DNA from: Reyranella sp.
Lineage (GTDB): Bacteria > Pseudomonadota > Alphaproteobacteria > Reyranellales > Reyranellaceae
DNA: 64,000 nt
Direction: 5' to 3'
Assembly: GCF_004297265.1 (NCBI RefSeq)
Contig: NZ_SCUT01000028.1
Location: forward strand, 1-64,000
Shown here: piece by piece, positions 34,254-43,196 of the stretch
How the letters are laid out: the number at the start of each line of letters is the position of its first letter
Numbering within the stretch: the first letter of the stretch is position 1
Position numbers and translations under genes: made by a program
The notes under the pieces: model-generated
What the model saw: the letters and a program-made list of their open reading frames with translations, nothing else
Databases searched by the model: none
What the model was told of the DNA's origin: nothing

Positions 34254-34781
34254 ATGCGACGGGTGGCGGTGTTCGGAACGACGGGATCAGGCAAGAGCTG
34301 GCTGGCCGAGCGCCTCGCCGAGCGCGCCGGCCTGCGCGTCGTCGAACTCGATGCGCTCTTCTGGGGGCGCGACTGGCAGCCTGCGCCGGTCGACCTGTTT
34401 CGTCATCGCGTCGAGCGCGAGACCAGCGATGACGGCTGGATCGTCGTCGGCAATTACGGCCAAGTGCGCGACCTCGTATGGCGTCCGGCCGACACGCTGG
34501 TCTGGCTCGACCTGCCCCTGCCGCTGGTGATGGGACGCCTGCTGCGACGGACGGTGAAACGCGCCGTCACCCGCGAGGAATTGTGGGGCACCGGCAATCG
34601 CGAGACCCTCTCCAATGCCTTCCTCAGCCGGAATTCCATCCTGCTTTATGCGCTGAAGACGCATCGCCTCAATCGGGAACGCTTCGCGAGGGAATGCGAA
34701 GCGCTGGCCGGAGAGAAGCGCGTCGTGCGGCTGTGCAGCCGCCGCGACGTCGAACGTTTCGCAGCTAGTCCGCTGCCTTGA
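34254..34781 (+). CDS. P-loop NTPase, adenylate kinase-like (DNA topology modulation FlaR-type)
   Basis: The 175-residue protein opens with the Walker A motif FGTTGSGKSWLAERLAER and then VVELDALFWGRDWQP, the pattern of small kinase-like proteins annotated as FlaR or adenylate kinase-related. VWLDLPLPLVMGRLLRRT carries the lid-like arginines. The substrate is unknown. The ATG at 34254 is used; a TTG two codons upstream is possible. The 3' end overlaps the convergent CoA-transferase gene by 17 bases. Confidence 0.8.
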   Translation: MRRVAVFGTTGSGKSWLAERLAERAGLRVVELDALFWGRDWQPAPVDLFRHRVERETSDDGWIVVGNYGQVRDLVWRPADTLVWLDLPLPLVMGRLLRRTVKRAVTREELWGTGNRETLSNAFLSRNSILLYALKTHRLNRERFARECEALAGEKRVVRLCSRRDVERFAASPLP

Positions 34782-35970
34782 CGGCCGGCACCGGCGCCCG
34801 CACGCCGCCACGCGCCAGCATCGCGTCGATCTCGGCGGCGCCGTAGCCCAGCTCGCCGAGGATGTCCGGACCGTCCTCGCCGACATGCGGGGCGTGCTGC
34901 TGCGGCGCATGCTGCGAGGCCGGCGGGAGCCCTGCGATGTTGGCAACCGGCATGCGGCCGAACCCGTCCTGCTCGATCCAGTCGATCGCGCCCGATTCCT
35001 TGACGTGCGGATGGTCGAGATAGTCCTGGTAGTTGTTCACCCGCTCGCAGAACACGTCCTTGGGCTGCAGGATCGCGATCCACTCCTCGGTCGTCTTGGT
35101 CGGCATCGTCTCGTTCAGCGCCTTGATGATCTTGGGCGCATTCTTGATGCGGCTCTCGTGGCTCTGCAGGTCGGGGTCGTCGGCGATGTCCTGGCGTCCG
35201 ATCAGTTCGAACAGCAGGCGGAAATGGTGCGGCCGCATGGCGCTCACCATGATGTAGCCGTTCGACGTCTTGTAGCTGCCGGCCGGCATGTAGAGGACCG
35301 GCGGGTTGCCCTTCGAGAACACCCATTCCATCAACTTGGCCCCCTGGAAGGCGGCGGCGGCGCGCATCAGGCTGGAATCGATGAAGCAGCCCTCGTTGTA
35401 CCGGAACTGGCGCATCAGCGCCGTCGACAGCGCCTGGAAGGTATAGAGGCCGGTCGTCACGTCGACGGCGATCATGCCCTGCCGCCAGGGCGTGCCGTCC
35501 GGCATCCGGTTCATCACCATCATGCCGCTGAATGCCTGGATCAGGCCATCGACGGTCGGACGCTTGCTGTAGGGGCCGGTTTGGCCGAAGCCGGACACCG
35601 AGCAGTAGATCACGTTGGGATTGATCTTCTTGATTTCTTCGTAGCCGAAGCCCAGCCGCGAGATGACGCCGGGACGGAAGCTCTCCATGACCACATGCGC
35701 CTTGGCGGCGATCTTCTTCACGACCTCGATGCCGTCGGCGGACTTGAGATCGAGTGCGATCGAACGCTTGCCGCGGTTGAAGGCGACGGAATGGGCGCAA
35801 TGGTCGCCCTTGAGCTCGCCCAGTGCGCGGCCCCAGTCGCCTTCCGGCGGCTCGACCTTGATGACGTCGGCGCCGTGCAGCGCGAGCAGCATGGAGGCGT
35901 GCGGCCCCGCAATGCCCTGCGTGAAGTCGAGAACGGTAATGCCGTCGTAGGCGCCCTTGATCGTGGTCAC
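34765..35970 (-). CDS. Family III CoA-transferase (CaiB/BaiF)
   Basis: This enzyme family moves CoA between carboxylic acids. The 401-residue protein has the family opening GITVLDFTQGIAGPHASMLL, ALHGADVIKVEPPEGDWGR and the catalytic aspartate region VDVTTGLYTFQAL. GGAGGAACAA precedes the GTG start. A small palindrome AACGTACGTT lies 22 bases upstream (35992-36001). The Bug receptor gene precedes it by 136 bases on the same strand, so the two may form an uptake-activation unit for an organic acid; the substrate is not identifiable. Confidence 0.9.
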   Translation of the reverse strand: MTTIKGAYDGITVLDFTQGIAGPHASMLLALHGADVIKVEPPEGDWGRALGELKGDHCAHSVAFNRGKRSIALDLKSADGIEVVKKIAAKAHVVMESFRPGVISRLGFGYEEIKKINPNVIYCSVSGFGQTGPYSKRPTVDGLIQAFSGMMVMNRMPDGTPWRQGMIAVDVTTGLYTFQALSTALMRQFRYNEGCFIDSSLMRAAAAFQGAKLMEWVFSKGNPPVLYMPAGSYKTSNGYIMVSAMRPHHFRLLFELIGRQDIADDPDLQSHESRIKNAPKIIKALNETMPTKTTEEWIAILQPKDVFCERVNNYQDYLDHPHVKESGAIDWIEQDGFGRMPVANIAGLPPASQHAPQQHAPHVGEDGPDILGELGYGAAEIDAMLARGGVRAPVPAVKAAD

Positions 35971-36106
35971 TTGTTCCTCCCGAAGGCGCTGAACGTACGT
36001 TTAGCGACGCCGTTCATGCAAGGCCCGACCTGCAGCCGAGCCATGCGTCTTCGCGAAGCAGACCGTCTTCCGCCCCGAGGGCTGTCGCCAAGCCCACCGC
36101 AGAATT

Positions 36107-37081
36107 TCATTCCACTTTGATGTTGGCCGTCTTTATCACCGGTCCCCAACGCTTGCGCTCGGCCTGCAGGAAGGCCGCGAACTCGTCCGCCGATCCGGCC
36201 GTCGCCTCGGTGCCGATGGCTTCGAGCTTTTCCCTCACATCGGGCGAACGCAGCGCCTGCAACAACGCAGCGTGCAGGACCTCCACCACCTGAGGCGGTG
36301 TTCCCTTGGGCACCACGATACCCTGCCACTGCGCTCCGATCAGCCCCGCAATGCCAAGTTCGCGGCTGCACGGCACATCGGGCAGGATCGAACTGCGTGA
36401 GTCACCGGCCACCATCAGCGCCTTGAGCGTGCCGTTCTTTACCTGGGATGTGACGGTCGACAGCCCGATGAACATGAAGTCGATGTGGCCGCCGATCAGG
36501 TCGTTCAGCGCTCCCGCGCCACCCTTGTAGTTGACCAAGATGAAATCGAGCTTCTCCTGGATACGGAACATTTCTGCGATCAGGTGATGGACCGAGCCCA
36601 CCGTCGCATTGCCGGCATTGATCTTGCCGGGTTTCTCCCGGATCAGGCGAATCAGGTCCTGCAAGGTGTCGGCCTCTATATGCTTGGCTACCACCAGGCC
36701 GATACGGGCTTCGTTGATCTTGATCACCGGGACGAAGTCCGCCTCGGGATCGTACTGCATGTCCGGAAACATGAACTGTGCAATGGTCATCGGTCCGGGC
36801 ACGGCGACGCCCAGCGTGTAACCGTCGGGTGCCGCCTTCGCCACCGCCTTCATGCCGATGAGCCCGTTGGCGCCAGCGATATTGTCGACCACGACTGTCT
36901 GCCGCAGAACTTCTCCAAGTTTCTGGGCCACGATGCGCGCGGTCGCATCGGTTCCGGCGCCCGGTGGGAACGGCACGACCAGCTTCAGTGTCCGATCGGG
37001 GAATGTCGCCGCAAACGCCGGGCCGGCAGCCAGTGCGGCGCTTCCCGCGAGGAAGGCACGTCGATGGAGAAACGTGTTCAT
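36107..37081 (-). CDS. Bug (TctC) family periplasmic solute receptor
   Basis: The 324-residue secreted protein has an N-terminal signal with a HRRAFLAGSAALAAGPAFAA core and cleavage near residue 25. The mature region has PDRTLKLVVPFPPGAGTDA, VDNIAGANGLIGMKAVAKA and APDGYTLGV, all hallmarks of Bug receptors, which bind carboxylates or amides. No TctA/TctB membrane genes are adjacent, which is common for Bug proteins. It is divergent from an M24-family gene and upstream of a CoA-transferase. Confidence 0.92.
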   Translation of the reverse strand: MNTFLHRRAFLAGSAALAAGPAFAATFPDRTLKLVVPFPPGAGTDATARIVAQKLGEVLRQTVVVDNIAGANGLIGMKAVAKAAPDGYTLGVAVPGPMTIAQFMFPDMQYDPEADFVPVIKINEARIGLVVAKHIEADTLQDLIRLIREKPGKINAGNATVGSVHHLIAEMFRIQEKLDFILVNYKGGAGALNDLIGGHIDFMFIGLSTVTSQVKNGTLKALMVAGDSRSSILPDVPCSRELGIAGLIGAQWQGIVVPKGTPPQVVEVLHAALLQALRSPDVREKLEAIGTEATAGSADEFAAFLQAERKRWGPVIKTANIKVE

Positions 37082-37229
37082 TTCACCTTCTTCACTGTGA
37101 TGATCAGGCCTCCGTACGGCAGCAAGGAGCGTGCCGCTTACAAGGCGCTGGACGTTCGACGCGGTGAGGCTTCAGGGTGGCGCGACAAAGCCCGACATCC
37201 TGGATCGGTACGGACGCAAGGGGACCGCG

Positions 37230-38435
37230 ATGACGATGCAAGTTCAACCAACCGACGCCGCCGTGTCCTGCGACCCGACCAGGCCGGTGCCGCGCGCCGT
37301 CCTGGAGGCGCGCCTGGCCTCGCTGCAAGCCTGGATGGTCGAGCGGGGCCTGCAGGCATTGGTGGTCTTTGGCCACGGCAGCGCGCTTGCCATGGCCACG
37401 CGCAGCCATGGCAATTTGCGCTATCTCCTGGACTGGGATGCCGAGTATGCGCAGTCGGTCCTGGTGCTGCCGGCGCAGGGAGTTCCGAGCCTCGCCGTCG
37501 GCAACGTCTTCTCGGTCATGCGCGCACGCGAAGAAGCCTGGATAAGCGATGTGCGGTTCGGAAAGGGCCCGGGCCTCGCGAAGGAAGTCCTTGCGCTGCT
37601 GCCTTCAGGAGCGAGCCGGGTGGGTATTGTCGGGCGCGAGGAAATCCCCATGGCGGTTTGGGACGAACTGGCGAATGCCGGGGCTTCCGGCTGGATCGAC
37701 TGTTCGCCCGAACTGGCGCGACGGCGCGCGACAAAGGACGCGGTCGAGGTTGCCTATCATCGCGAAGCCGGACGCATCTGTGACGAGATCTTTGAACGGC
37801 TCGGACCGGCATTGCACACGGGAAAGGCCGTCTTCCAAATTCAGGCCGAACTCGAACATCATGCCCGTTCGCGCGGCTGCGAGCTGTGCAAGACCTGGCT
37901 GACGGTCGCCCCGGTGCCGGACCGTTGCCGCTACAGTCGCGACGAGAACTACAACGTGCCGCGAGAGGGCGATCAGGTTCTCCTCGGCATCATGTTGATT
38001 CTGCACGGGCATTGGGGGCACGCCATCCGCACCGGCGCGATCGGACGCAGCACCCCCGATGCCGAGCGCATCTTCTCGCGCGTCGCCGCCATGCACGCAG
38101 CCATGTTCGACAGCCTGCGGCCGAACGCCGAGATTTCGGCCGTCGGCAATGCGGGTGTTGCTCCAGCCGAGGAAGGCGTCTTCCAGTTTCGCTCCGGCCA
38201 TGCGCTGGGTCACAGCTACGAAGACCCGGCCGGCACGAGCGATTTTCCGCAACCCTATGAAGGGGGGCGCGTGGCCGGCAAGCCGGCTCTCGCCCAGGCT
38301 GGAATGCTGTTCGAGCTTCATCCCAACCTGTTCATCGAGAATGTCGGCGCCGCGTCGATCGGTGACATGGTCCTGGTGACGGAACAGGGTGCGGAATACC
38401 TCACGACCTTTCCGCGCCACCTCCTGATTTTATAG
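37230..38435 (+). CDS. M24 (creatinase/aminopeptidase P fold) protein without metal ligands
   Basis: The 401-residue protein has an N-terminal creatinase-like domain and a C-terminal pita-bread domain. Where metallopeptidases carry Asp, Asp, His, Glu, Glu, it reads Gly (VLLGIM), His (GHWGHAIRT), His (SGHALGHS), His (FELHPNLF) and Gly (ASIGDMVLV), so four acidic ligands are gone. It resembles metal-free members such as creatinase in principle, suggesting a C-N or similar hydrolase. AAGGGGA precedes the ATG at 37230. It is divergent from the Bug receptor. Confidence 0.82.
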   Translation: MTMQVQPTDAAVSCDPTRPVPRAVLEARLASLQAWMVERGLQALVVFGHGSALAMATRSHGNLRYLLDWDAEYAQSVLVLPAQGVPSLAVGNVFSVMRAREEAWISDVRFGKGPGLAKEVLALLPSGASRVGIVGREEIPMAVWDELANAGASGWIDCSPELARRRATKDAVEVAYHREAGRICDEIFERLGPALHTGKAVFQIQAELEHHARSRGCELCKTWLTVAPVPDRCRYSRDENYNVPREGDQVLLGIMLILHGHWGHAIRTGAIGRSTPDAERIFSRVAAMHAAMFDSLRPNAEISAVGNAGVAPAEEGVFQFRSGHALGHSYEDPAGTSDFPQPYEGGRVAGKPALAQAGMLFELHPNLFIENVGAASIGDMVLVTEQGAEYLTTFPRHLLIL

Positions 38436-38482
38436 CTCCTTGCGACCGATCACCCTGCTCTCATGGTGATCGCCGTCGTTCG

Positions 38483-39169
38483 TCAGGCAATGATCGGCAG
38501 CGTCTCGACGTCGTAGGCGTGGGTGATCTTGCGATGGAGCACGGGATCGTCGAGCTCCATCTCGAAGCGCGACGAGGACCGGATGCCGCCGATCGCCGGC
38601 ATGGTGCCGCAGAACATCACGGTCCCCATGGGCAGGCGCTTGTTGTCCTTCCAGGCGAAGATCAACTCGCGCGGATCGCGAATCTTGGCCAGCGGGCCTT
38701 CCTGGTAGAGGACTTTCCTGCCGCCTTCCTGGACGAAGCTGCGCAGCATCAGTTGATCCCAGTGCGGCTCGACTTCCTCGAAGCGCCAGGCGACGCGGCC
38801 GATCGGCTTGGCGCACATCTGCTTGGAGACGGCGATGCCGTAGCTCTCGACCTTGCGGTCCGTATGGTCGGCGCCCACCGTCACCCAGAGCCGGTCGGCG
38901 GCGCCGACCAGCACGGGCTCGACCTCGCCGGAGCTGTCGTCGCCCAGAACCTGGATGCGATCGGCCTGGGTGAGCATCTGAGCGGCCGCGCGATAATAGA
39001 TCGGCACCCGCGACGGCGGCTGGACGCCGATCGCCTTGAGTTCCTCGATATGGTGGTTGAGTGCGGTGACGTCGCGGCCGGTCCAGCCGGCGATGACGAG
39101 GTCCTTGATGTCGACCGCGACCTTCTCGACCGCGCCCTTGGCGTGACCTTCGAACTCCAGCCGCGCCAT
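38483..39169 (-). CDS. DUF2848 protein (fumarylacetoacetase-like fold)
   Basis: The 228-residue soluble protein matches DUF2848, related to fumarylacetoacetate hydrolase-type proteins; VLVGAADRLWVTVGADHTD and FEVEPHWDQLMLRSF-like segments are characteristic. The reaction is not established. It is last in the SDR-DUF1445-DUF2848 run, beginning three bases after the DUF1445 stop, so it is almost certainly co-translated with it. A role in degrading a small carboxylic acid is an inference. Confidence 0.8.
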   Translation of the reverse strand: MARLEFEGHAKGAVEKVAVDIKDLVIAGWTGRDVTALNHHIEELKAIGVQPPSRVPIYYRAAAQMLTQADRIQVLGDDSSGEVEPVLVGAADRLWVTVGADHTDRKVESYGIAVSKQMCAKPIGRVAWRFEEVEPHWDQLMLRSFVQEGGRKVLYQEGPLAKIRDPRELIFAWKDNKRLPMGTVMFCGTMPAIGGIRSSSRFEMELDDPVLHRKITHAYDVETLPIIA

Positions 39170-39171
39170 CG

Positions 39172-39975
39172 TCAGAGGACAGCCAGGCGCGAGTTGAGCA
39201 GGTCGGTGACGAGCATGTAGCCCGGCGCGTGGGTGATGCAGAACTCGGGCTTCACCGTCGCCACGACCGATTGCGGGGTGACGCCGCAGGCCCAGAAGAC
39301 GGGCAGTTCGTCGTCGCGCACCGGCACGCCATCGCCGTAGTCGGGCTTAGAAATGTCCTTGATGCCGATCATCTCGGGCTTGCCGAGATGCACGGGCGCG
39401 CCGTGCACCGAGGGGAAGCGCGTCGTCACCTGCACGGCGCGGATCGCGTCAGCCGGCTTGAAGGGGCGCATCGACACGACCATCGGGCCATGGAACGGGC
39501 CGGCCGGCGCACACTCGATGTTGGTGCGGAACATCGGCACGTTGCTGTTGCAGGTCTGATGGCGAAGCTCGAGGCCGTTCTCGATCAGCGCTTCCTCGAA
39601 CGAGAAGGAGCAGCCCAGCACGAAGGAGACGAGATCGTCGCGCCACACACCCTTGAGGTCGGTGACTTCTTCCACCAGCTCGCCGTTCTTCCAGACGCGG
39701 TAGAGCGGGATGTCGGTGCGGATGTCGAGATCCTCGCCCAGGGTCGGCAGGCGCCAGTCGCCCGGTTCGGACTGGCCGAGCAGGGGGCAGGGCTTGGGAT
39801 TGAGCATGCAGAATCGTGTGAAGTCGGCCGCGAGGGACTTCGGCAGGATCGCGAGGTTGCCCTGGACATAACCCGGCGCCATGCCGGAGGTCGGCAGGCG
39901 ATGGCCGCCATTGCGGATGCGGCGTCGCGCGTCGCGGCCGGTTTCGCCCTTCAGGCTGGTGATCGTGCTGTCCAT
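39172..39975 (-). CDS. DUF1445 putative hydro-lyase (D-glutamate cyclase-like)
   Basis: The 267-residue protein belongs to the YcsI/DUF1445 family, seen from [17 protein letters not shown] near the N-terminus, [35 protein letters not shown] and the C-terminal [15 protein letters not shown]. Family members are annotated as hydro-lyases, and a mitochondrial homologue is a D-glutamate cyclase. TAGGAG precedes the ATG. It sits between the SDR gene (9-base gap) and the DUF2848 gene (2-base gap), forming a compact catabolic operon. Confidence 0.87.
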   Translation of the reverse strand: MDSTITSLKGETGRDARRRIRNGGHRLPTSGMAPGYVQGNLAILPKSLAADFTRFCMLNPKPCPLLGQSEPGDWRLPTLGEDLDIRTDIPLYRVWKNGELVEEVTDLKGVWRDDLVSFVLGCSFSFEEALIENGLELRHQTCNSNVPMFRTNIECAPAGPFHGPMVVSMRPFKPADAIRAVQVTTRFPSVHGAPVHLGKPEMIGIKDISKPDYGDGVPVRDDELPVFWACGVTPQSVVATVKPEFCITHAPGYMLVTDLLNSRLAVL

Positions 39976-39984
39976 CGCGAACTC

Positions 39985-40737
39985 CTAGACGTGCTGGCCG
40001 CCGTTGATCTGGATCTCGGCGCCGGAAACGTAGCTCGATCCCTTCTCGCAAAGGAAGTGAATCACGTCCGCCACCTCGTCGGGTGTGCCGAGCCGCCGCA
40101 TCGGGATCTGCTCCTCGACGATCTTCTCGGTGCCGGGCGACAGGATCGCGGTATCGATCTCGCCGGGTGCGATCGCATTGACGCGAATGCCGCGCGGGCC
40201 GAAGTCGTGGCTCATCTCTCGGGTAAGTGCCGCGAGCGCGGCCTTGGAGGTGGCGTAGGCCGAGCCTGCAAAGGGATGGACGCGGCTGCCGGCGATCGAG
40301 GTCACGTTGACCACGCAGCCCTGCGCTTTCGACAGTTCGTCGACCAGGCCGCGGGCCAGCGCCACGGGCGCGAAGAAGTTGACGTTGAACACCTGCCGCC
40401 ACAGATCGAACGGCGTATCCATGGCGCCGAGTCTTGCGCCGCCCTTGCCCTTGGGTGAGATGGCCGCGTTGTTGACCAGGGCGTCGAGCCGGCCGCCGGC
40501 GAGGCGCGAGCGGATCTGCTCGATGCCGCGGCCGATATCGACTGGATCGGCAAGGTCGAGCTGAACGTGGTTCTCGCCGCCGCTCGGCCACGGGCAGAGC
40601 GCGCTGAAGGGCTGGCGCGAGATCGTGATGACCCGCCAGCCGCCGGCGCTGAATTTCTTGACGGTCGCATGGCCGATACCTCGGCTGGCGCCGGTCAGGA
40701 CCAGAGTCCTGACATTGTCGCGTGGGACTGTATTCAT
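39985..40737 (-). CDS. Short-chain dehydrogenase/reductase
   Basis: This is an NAD(P)-dependent SDR of 250 residues. It has the nucleotide-binding TGASRGIG (about residues 15-22), NNAAIS, the catalytic serine in VVNVTSIAGS and the YATSK Tyr/Lys pair, with PGEID and a C-terminal INGGQHV. AGGA lies 7 bases before the ATG. It is the first gene of the SDR-DUF1445-DUF2848 operon. It would oxidise or reduce a hydroxy or keto intermediate; the compound is not known. Confidence 0.93.
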   Translation of the reverse strand: MNTVPRDNVRTLVLTGASRGIGHATVKKFSAGGWRVITISRQPFSALCPWPSGGENHVQLDLADPVDIGRGIEQIRSRLAGGRLDALVNNAAISPKGKGGARLGAMDTPFDLWRQVFNVNFFAPVALARGLVDELSKAQGCVVNVTSIAGSRVHPFAGSAYATSKAALAALTREMSHDFGPRGIRVNAIAPGEIDTAILSPGTEKIVEEQIPMRRLGTPDEVADVIHFLCEKGSSYVSGAEIQINGGQHV

Positions 40738-40988
40738 GAAACGATCCTAACCCGGCTGGGGCCGGAGTTCGCGGCCGATCTTAGATCTCACTTGTGACGC
40801 AAGTCCTACGCCACGACTTGTGGGGTTCACTTTTGTTCTTCACATCATGTATTAAACCTTTGTGATTCCATGGTTTGTTGGATTTTTGAGGCGGTTTGAT
40901 TTATCCTTCGCCTCAGGCTTGGCCCATTTTCAGGGCCGTTCGGGCCGTCTTTATTTTTGCGAAGTCGATTTTTTTGGAGTTGTCCGAC

Positions 40989-41159
40989 ATGACGGACGAG
41001 CGACGGGCCTCGACGCCCACCCCCTATCTGCGCACGGGCCCTGCCACGATGTTGACGGCGATCGGCCTCTGCGTCCTGCTCATGATCATGCAACTCATGC
41101 CCGAAATGCGAGACGCTGGCCCGCTCCGGTCGTTCATCGCCTCGGACGCCAGCCGCTAA
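40989..41159 (+). CDS. Small single-pass membrane protein upstream of the Ser/Thr kinase
   Basis: A 56-residue frame starts at the ATG with GGAG nine bases upstream, after a run of seven T. It has a polar N-terminus, one hydrophobic helix (TMLTAIGLCVLLMIMQLMP, residues 20-38) and a short tail. No family is recognised. It ends 60 bases before the kinase gene on the same strand and could be a partner or sensor. The 250-base upstream gap is AT-richer than its surroundings; a weak GGCC hairpin before the T-run could be an attenuator but is not convincing. Confidence 0.6.
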   Translation: MTDERRASTPTPYLRTGPATMLTAIGLCVLLMIMQLMPEMRDAGPLRSFIASDASR

Positions 41160-41219
41160 TCCCTCTTCAGCCGCTTGTGCGGCTGCCCCTGAGCGCGCAT
41201 CTAGGGGCCGAGGTTGCGC

Positions 41220-43139
41220 GTGCCCATGACAGCAGAACACGATCAAGCTTTGCCGGTCGGCACGCGACTGGGCGATTACCGTCTCGACGCCCTGATCGGG
41301 CATGGCGGCTTCGGCATCACCTATCGGGCCTTCGACACCCAGCTCGCCAAGTTCGTCGCCATCAAGGAATACATGCCGGTCGAGTTCGCGACCCGCCGGG
41401 CCGATGGTCAGGTGGCGCCGCGCGGCTCGCGCTTCGCCGACGATTTCACCTGGGGTCGCGAGCGCTTCCTCGACGAGGCTCGGGCACTGGCGCGGTTCCG
41501 TCATGTCCACATCGTGCCGGTGCTGCGCTACTTCGAGGCCAACGGCACGGCCTATACCGTCATGGAATTCGAAGACGGTCCCAGCGTCGCGCAGCTCCTG
41601 CGCCAGCCCGGCCGGCGCCTGCAGCCCGACGAGATCCGGCGTCTGGCCGAAGGCATGCTGAGCGGCCTCGGCGCCGTGCACGCCCAGGGCTTCCTGCACC
41701 GCGACATCAAGCCGTCGAACGTCATCGTGCGCCGCGACGGCGTGCCGATCCTGATCGACTTCGGGGCGGCGCGACAGGCGATGGGCGGGCGCACGCGCAC
41801 TTTGACCAGCATCCTGACGCCGCAATACGCGCCGATCGAACAGTACGCGATGGACGGCAAGCAGGGGCCGTGGACCGACATCTATGCGACGGCGGCGGTG
41901 CTGCATCACACGATCTCGGGTTCCGCGCCGCCCGAGGCGGTGAGCCGCGTCGGCACGGATCCCTATCGGCCGCTCGCGTCGACCCATGCCGATCGCTTCG
42001 ACCCGTCCCTGTTGTCGGCGATCGATCGCGGCCTGGCCTTCGCGCCCGAGCAGCGGCCGCAATCGATTGCCGAATGGCGGATTCTCTTTGGCGGTTCGCT
42101 GCCGAAGGTCGAGGATGCGCCGACGCAGCGCATGATGATCGAACCTGCCCCGGCCGGTTCGCCGGCGCCGCGCCTTGGCGGTGCGAGCCGGCCGGCGACC
42201 GAGGAGACTGAAGTCGACCCTCCGGCTACGCGGCGAAAGGGATTCGCTCGCCGACGGTTCCCGATCGTCCTGCTGGTATTGGGCGCCATCGCGGCCTGGA
42301 AATACGCGCCGCAAATCCGGGAGCGGTTTTTCGGTATGGTCGAGACACAGGCGACCCTGCCGCCGCCCATTCCGATCGCCACGCCGAAGGAGCCTTCTCA
42401 AGCGGCCGCGACGCCGACACCCGTGCAGCCGCCGGCGACAACGCCCGCGGCAACCAAGCCACCGGTCGTTGCCCCCGACACATCGCCGCAAAAGGCGCTC
42501 GTCGATCAGGCGCAGCGCGCCGCGACCGAAGCACGGGCGATGTTCGAGCGCGCCGAGGAAGCGGCGCGGGCAGCGCGCGCCATGGCGGGCGAGGCGCGCA
42601 TCGTGGCGGCGCGGGCCGCGCGTCCCGATCTGGAGAACAGCGAGCGGCTCACCTATGACGGGGGCGCGAGCTACATCGGCCAGGTCGTCGACGGCAAGCG
42701 CCAGGGACTGGGCGTTGCCGAACTGGGTAACGGCGAACGCCAGGCCGGCGACTGGAGCGCCGACTTGATGAACGGTCTCGGCACGGTTCGGCTGGCCGAC
42801 GACACGCGCTATTCGGGCCAATGGAAGGACGGCAAGTCGACCGGGCTCGGTCTTCGCGAGAAGCCGGGTGTCGAGCGGTCGGAAGGGAACTTCGTCGGCG
42901 GCCGCCTCGAAGGCCTCGCTGTCAGGCGCACGCTCGCCGAGCCGAACGGCGTGCAGGGCGGCGAATTCCATAGCGACCTTCTCGACGGGCCGGGCGTCGA
43001 ACGGATCGGCGAGCGCGAGCGCTACGAAGGCGAGTTCCGCGGCGGGCAGCGCAACGGCTATGGCCAGTACACCGACGCCGAGGGCAAGGTGCGGGCCGGG
43101 CGCTGGGCAGCGGGAAAGCTCGTGGAATCAGCGCCTTAA
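41220..43139 (+). CDS. Membrane Ser/Thr protein kinase with MORN-like repeats
   Basis: This is a Hanks-type kinase predicted to phosphorylate proteins on Ser/Thr. From the GTG at 41220 (GAGG six bases upstream) it has an N-terminal kinase domain with glycine loop GHGGFG (27-32), Lys49 in VAIKEY, HRD at 160-162 and DFG at 180-182, all intact. A Pro/Thr-rich linker, a membrane helix (FPIVLLVLGAIAAWKYAP, near 350), an Ala-rich coiled coil and a C-terminal set of about six MORN-like units (for example RYEGEFRGGQRNGYGQYT) follow. The MORN part would be periplasmic. nasT starts 57 bases downstream. Confidence 0.88.
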   Translation: MPMTAEHDQALPVGTRLGDYRLDALIGHGGFGITYRAFDTQLAKFVAIKEYMPVEFATRRADGQVAPRGSRFADDFTWGRERFLDEARALARFRHVHIVPVLRYFEANGTAYTVMEFEDGPSVAQLLRQPGRRLQPDEIRRLAEGMLSGLGAVHAQGFLHRDIKPSNVIVRRDGVPILIDFGAARQAMGGRTRTLTSILTPQYAPIEQYAMDGKQGPWTDIYATAAVLHHTISGSAPPEAVSRVGTDPYRPLASTHADRFDPSLLSAIDRGLAFAPEQRPQSIAEWRILFGGSLPKVEDAPTQRMMIEPAPAGSPAPRLGGASRPATEETEVDPPATRRKGFARRRFPIVLLVLGAIAAWKYAPQIRERFFGMVETQATLPPPIPIATPKEPSQAAATPTPVQPPATTPAATKPPVVAPDTSPQKALVDQAQRAATEARAMFERAEEAARAARAMAGEARIVAARAARPDLENSERLTYDGGASYIGQVVDGKRQGLGVAELGNGERQAGDWSADLMNGLGTVRLADDTRYSGQWKDGKSTGLGLREKPGVERSEGNFVGGRLEGLAVRRTLAEPNGVQGGEFHSDLLDGPGVERIGERERYEGEFRGGQRNGYGQYTDAEGKVRAGRWAAGKLVESAP

Positions 43140-43196
43140 CATCGGTGGCACGGAAGTTGCGCCCCGCGGGTTGCAAGAGAGTTGCAGCCGCCGCCC

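Noticed and set aside
40921..40976. Attenuator before the small membrane protein
   Set aside because: The GGCC-type hairpins are short, mutually overlapping and not directly followed by the T-run, so the resemblance to the nasS leader is weak.
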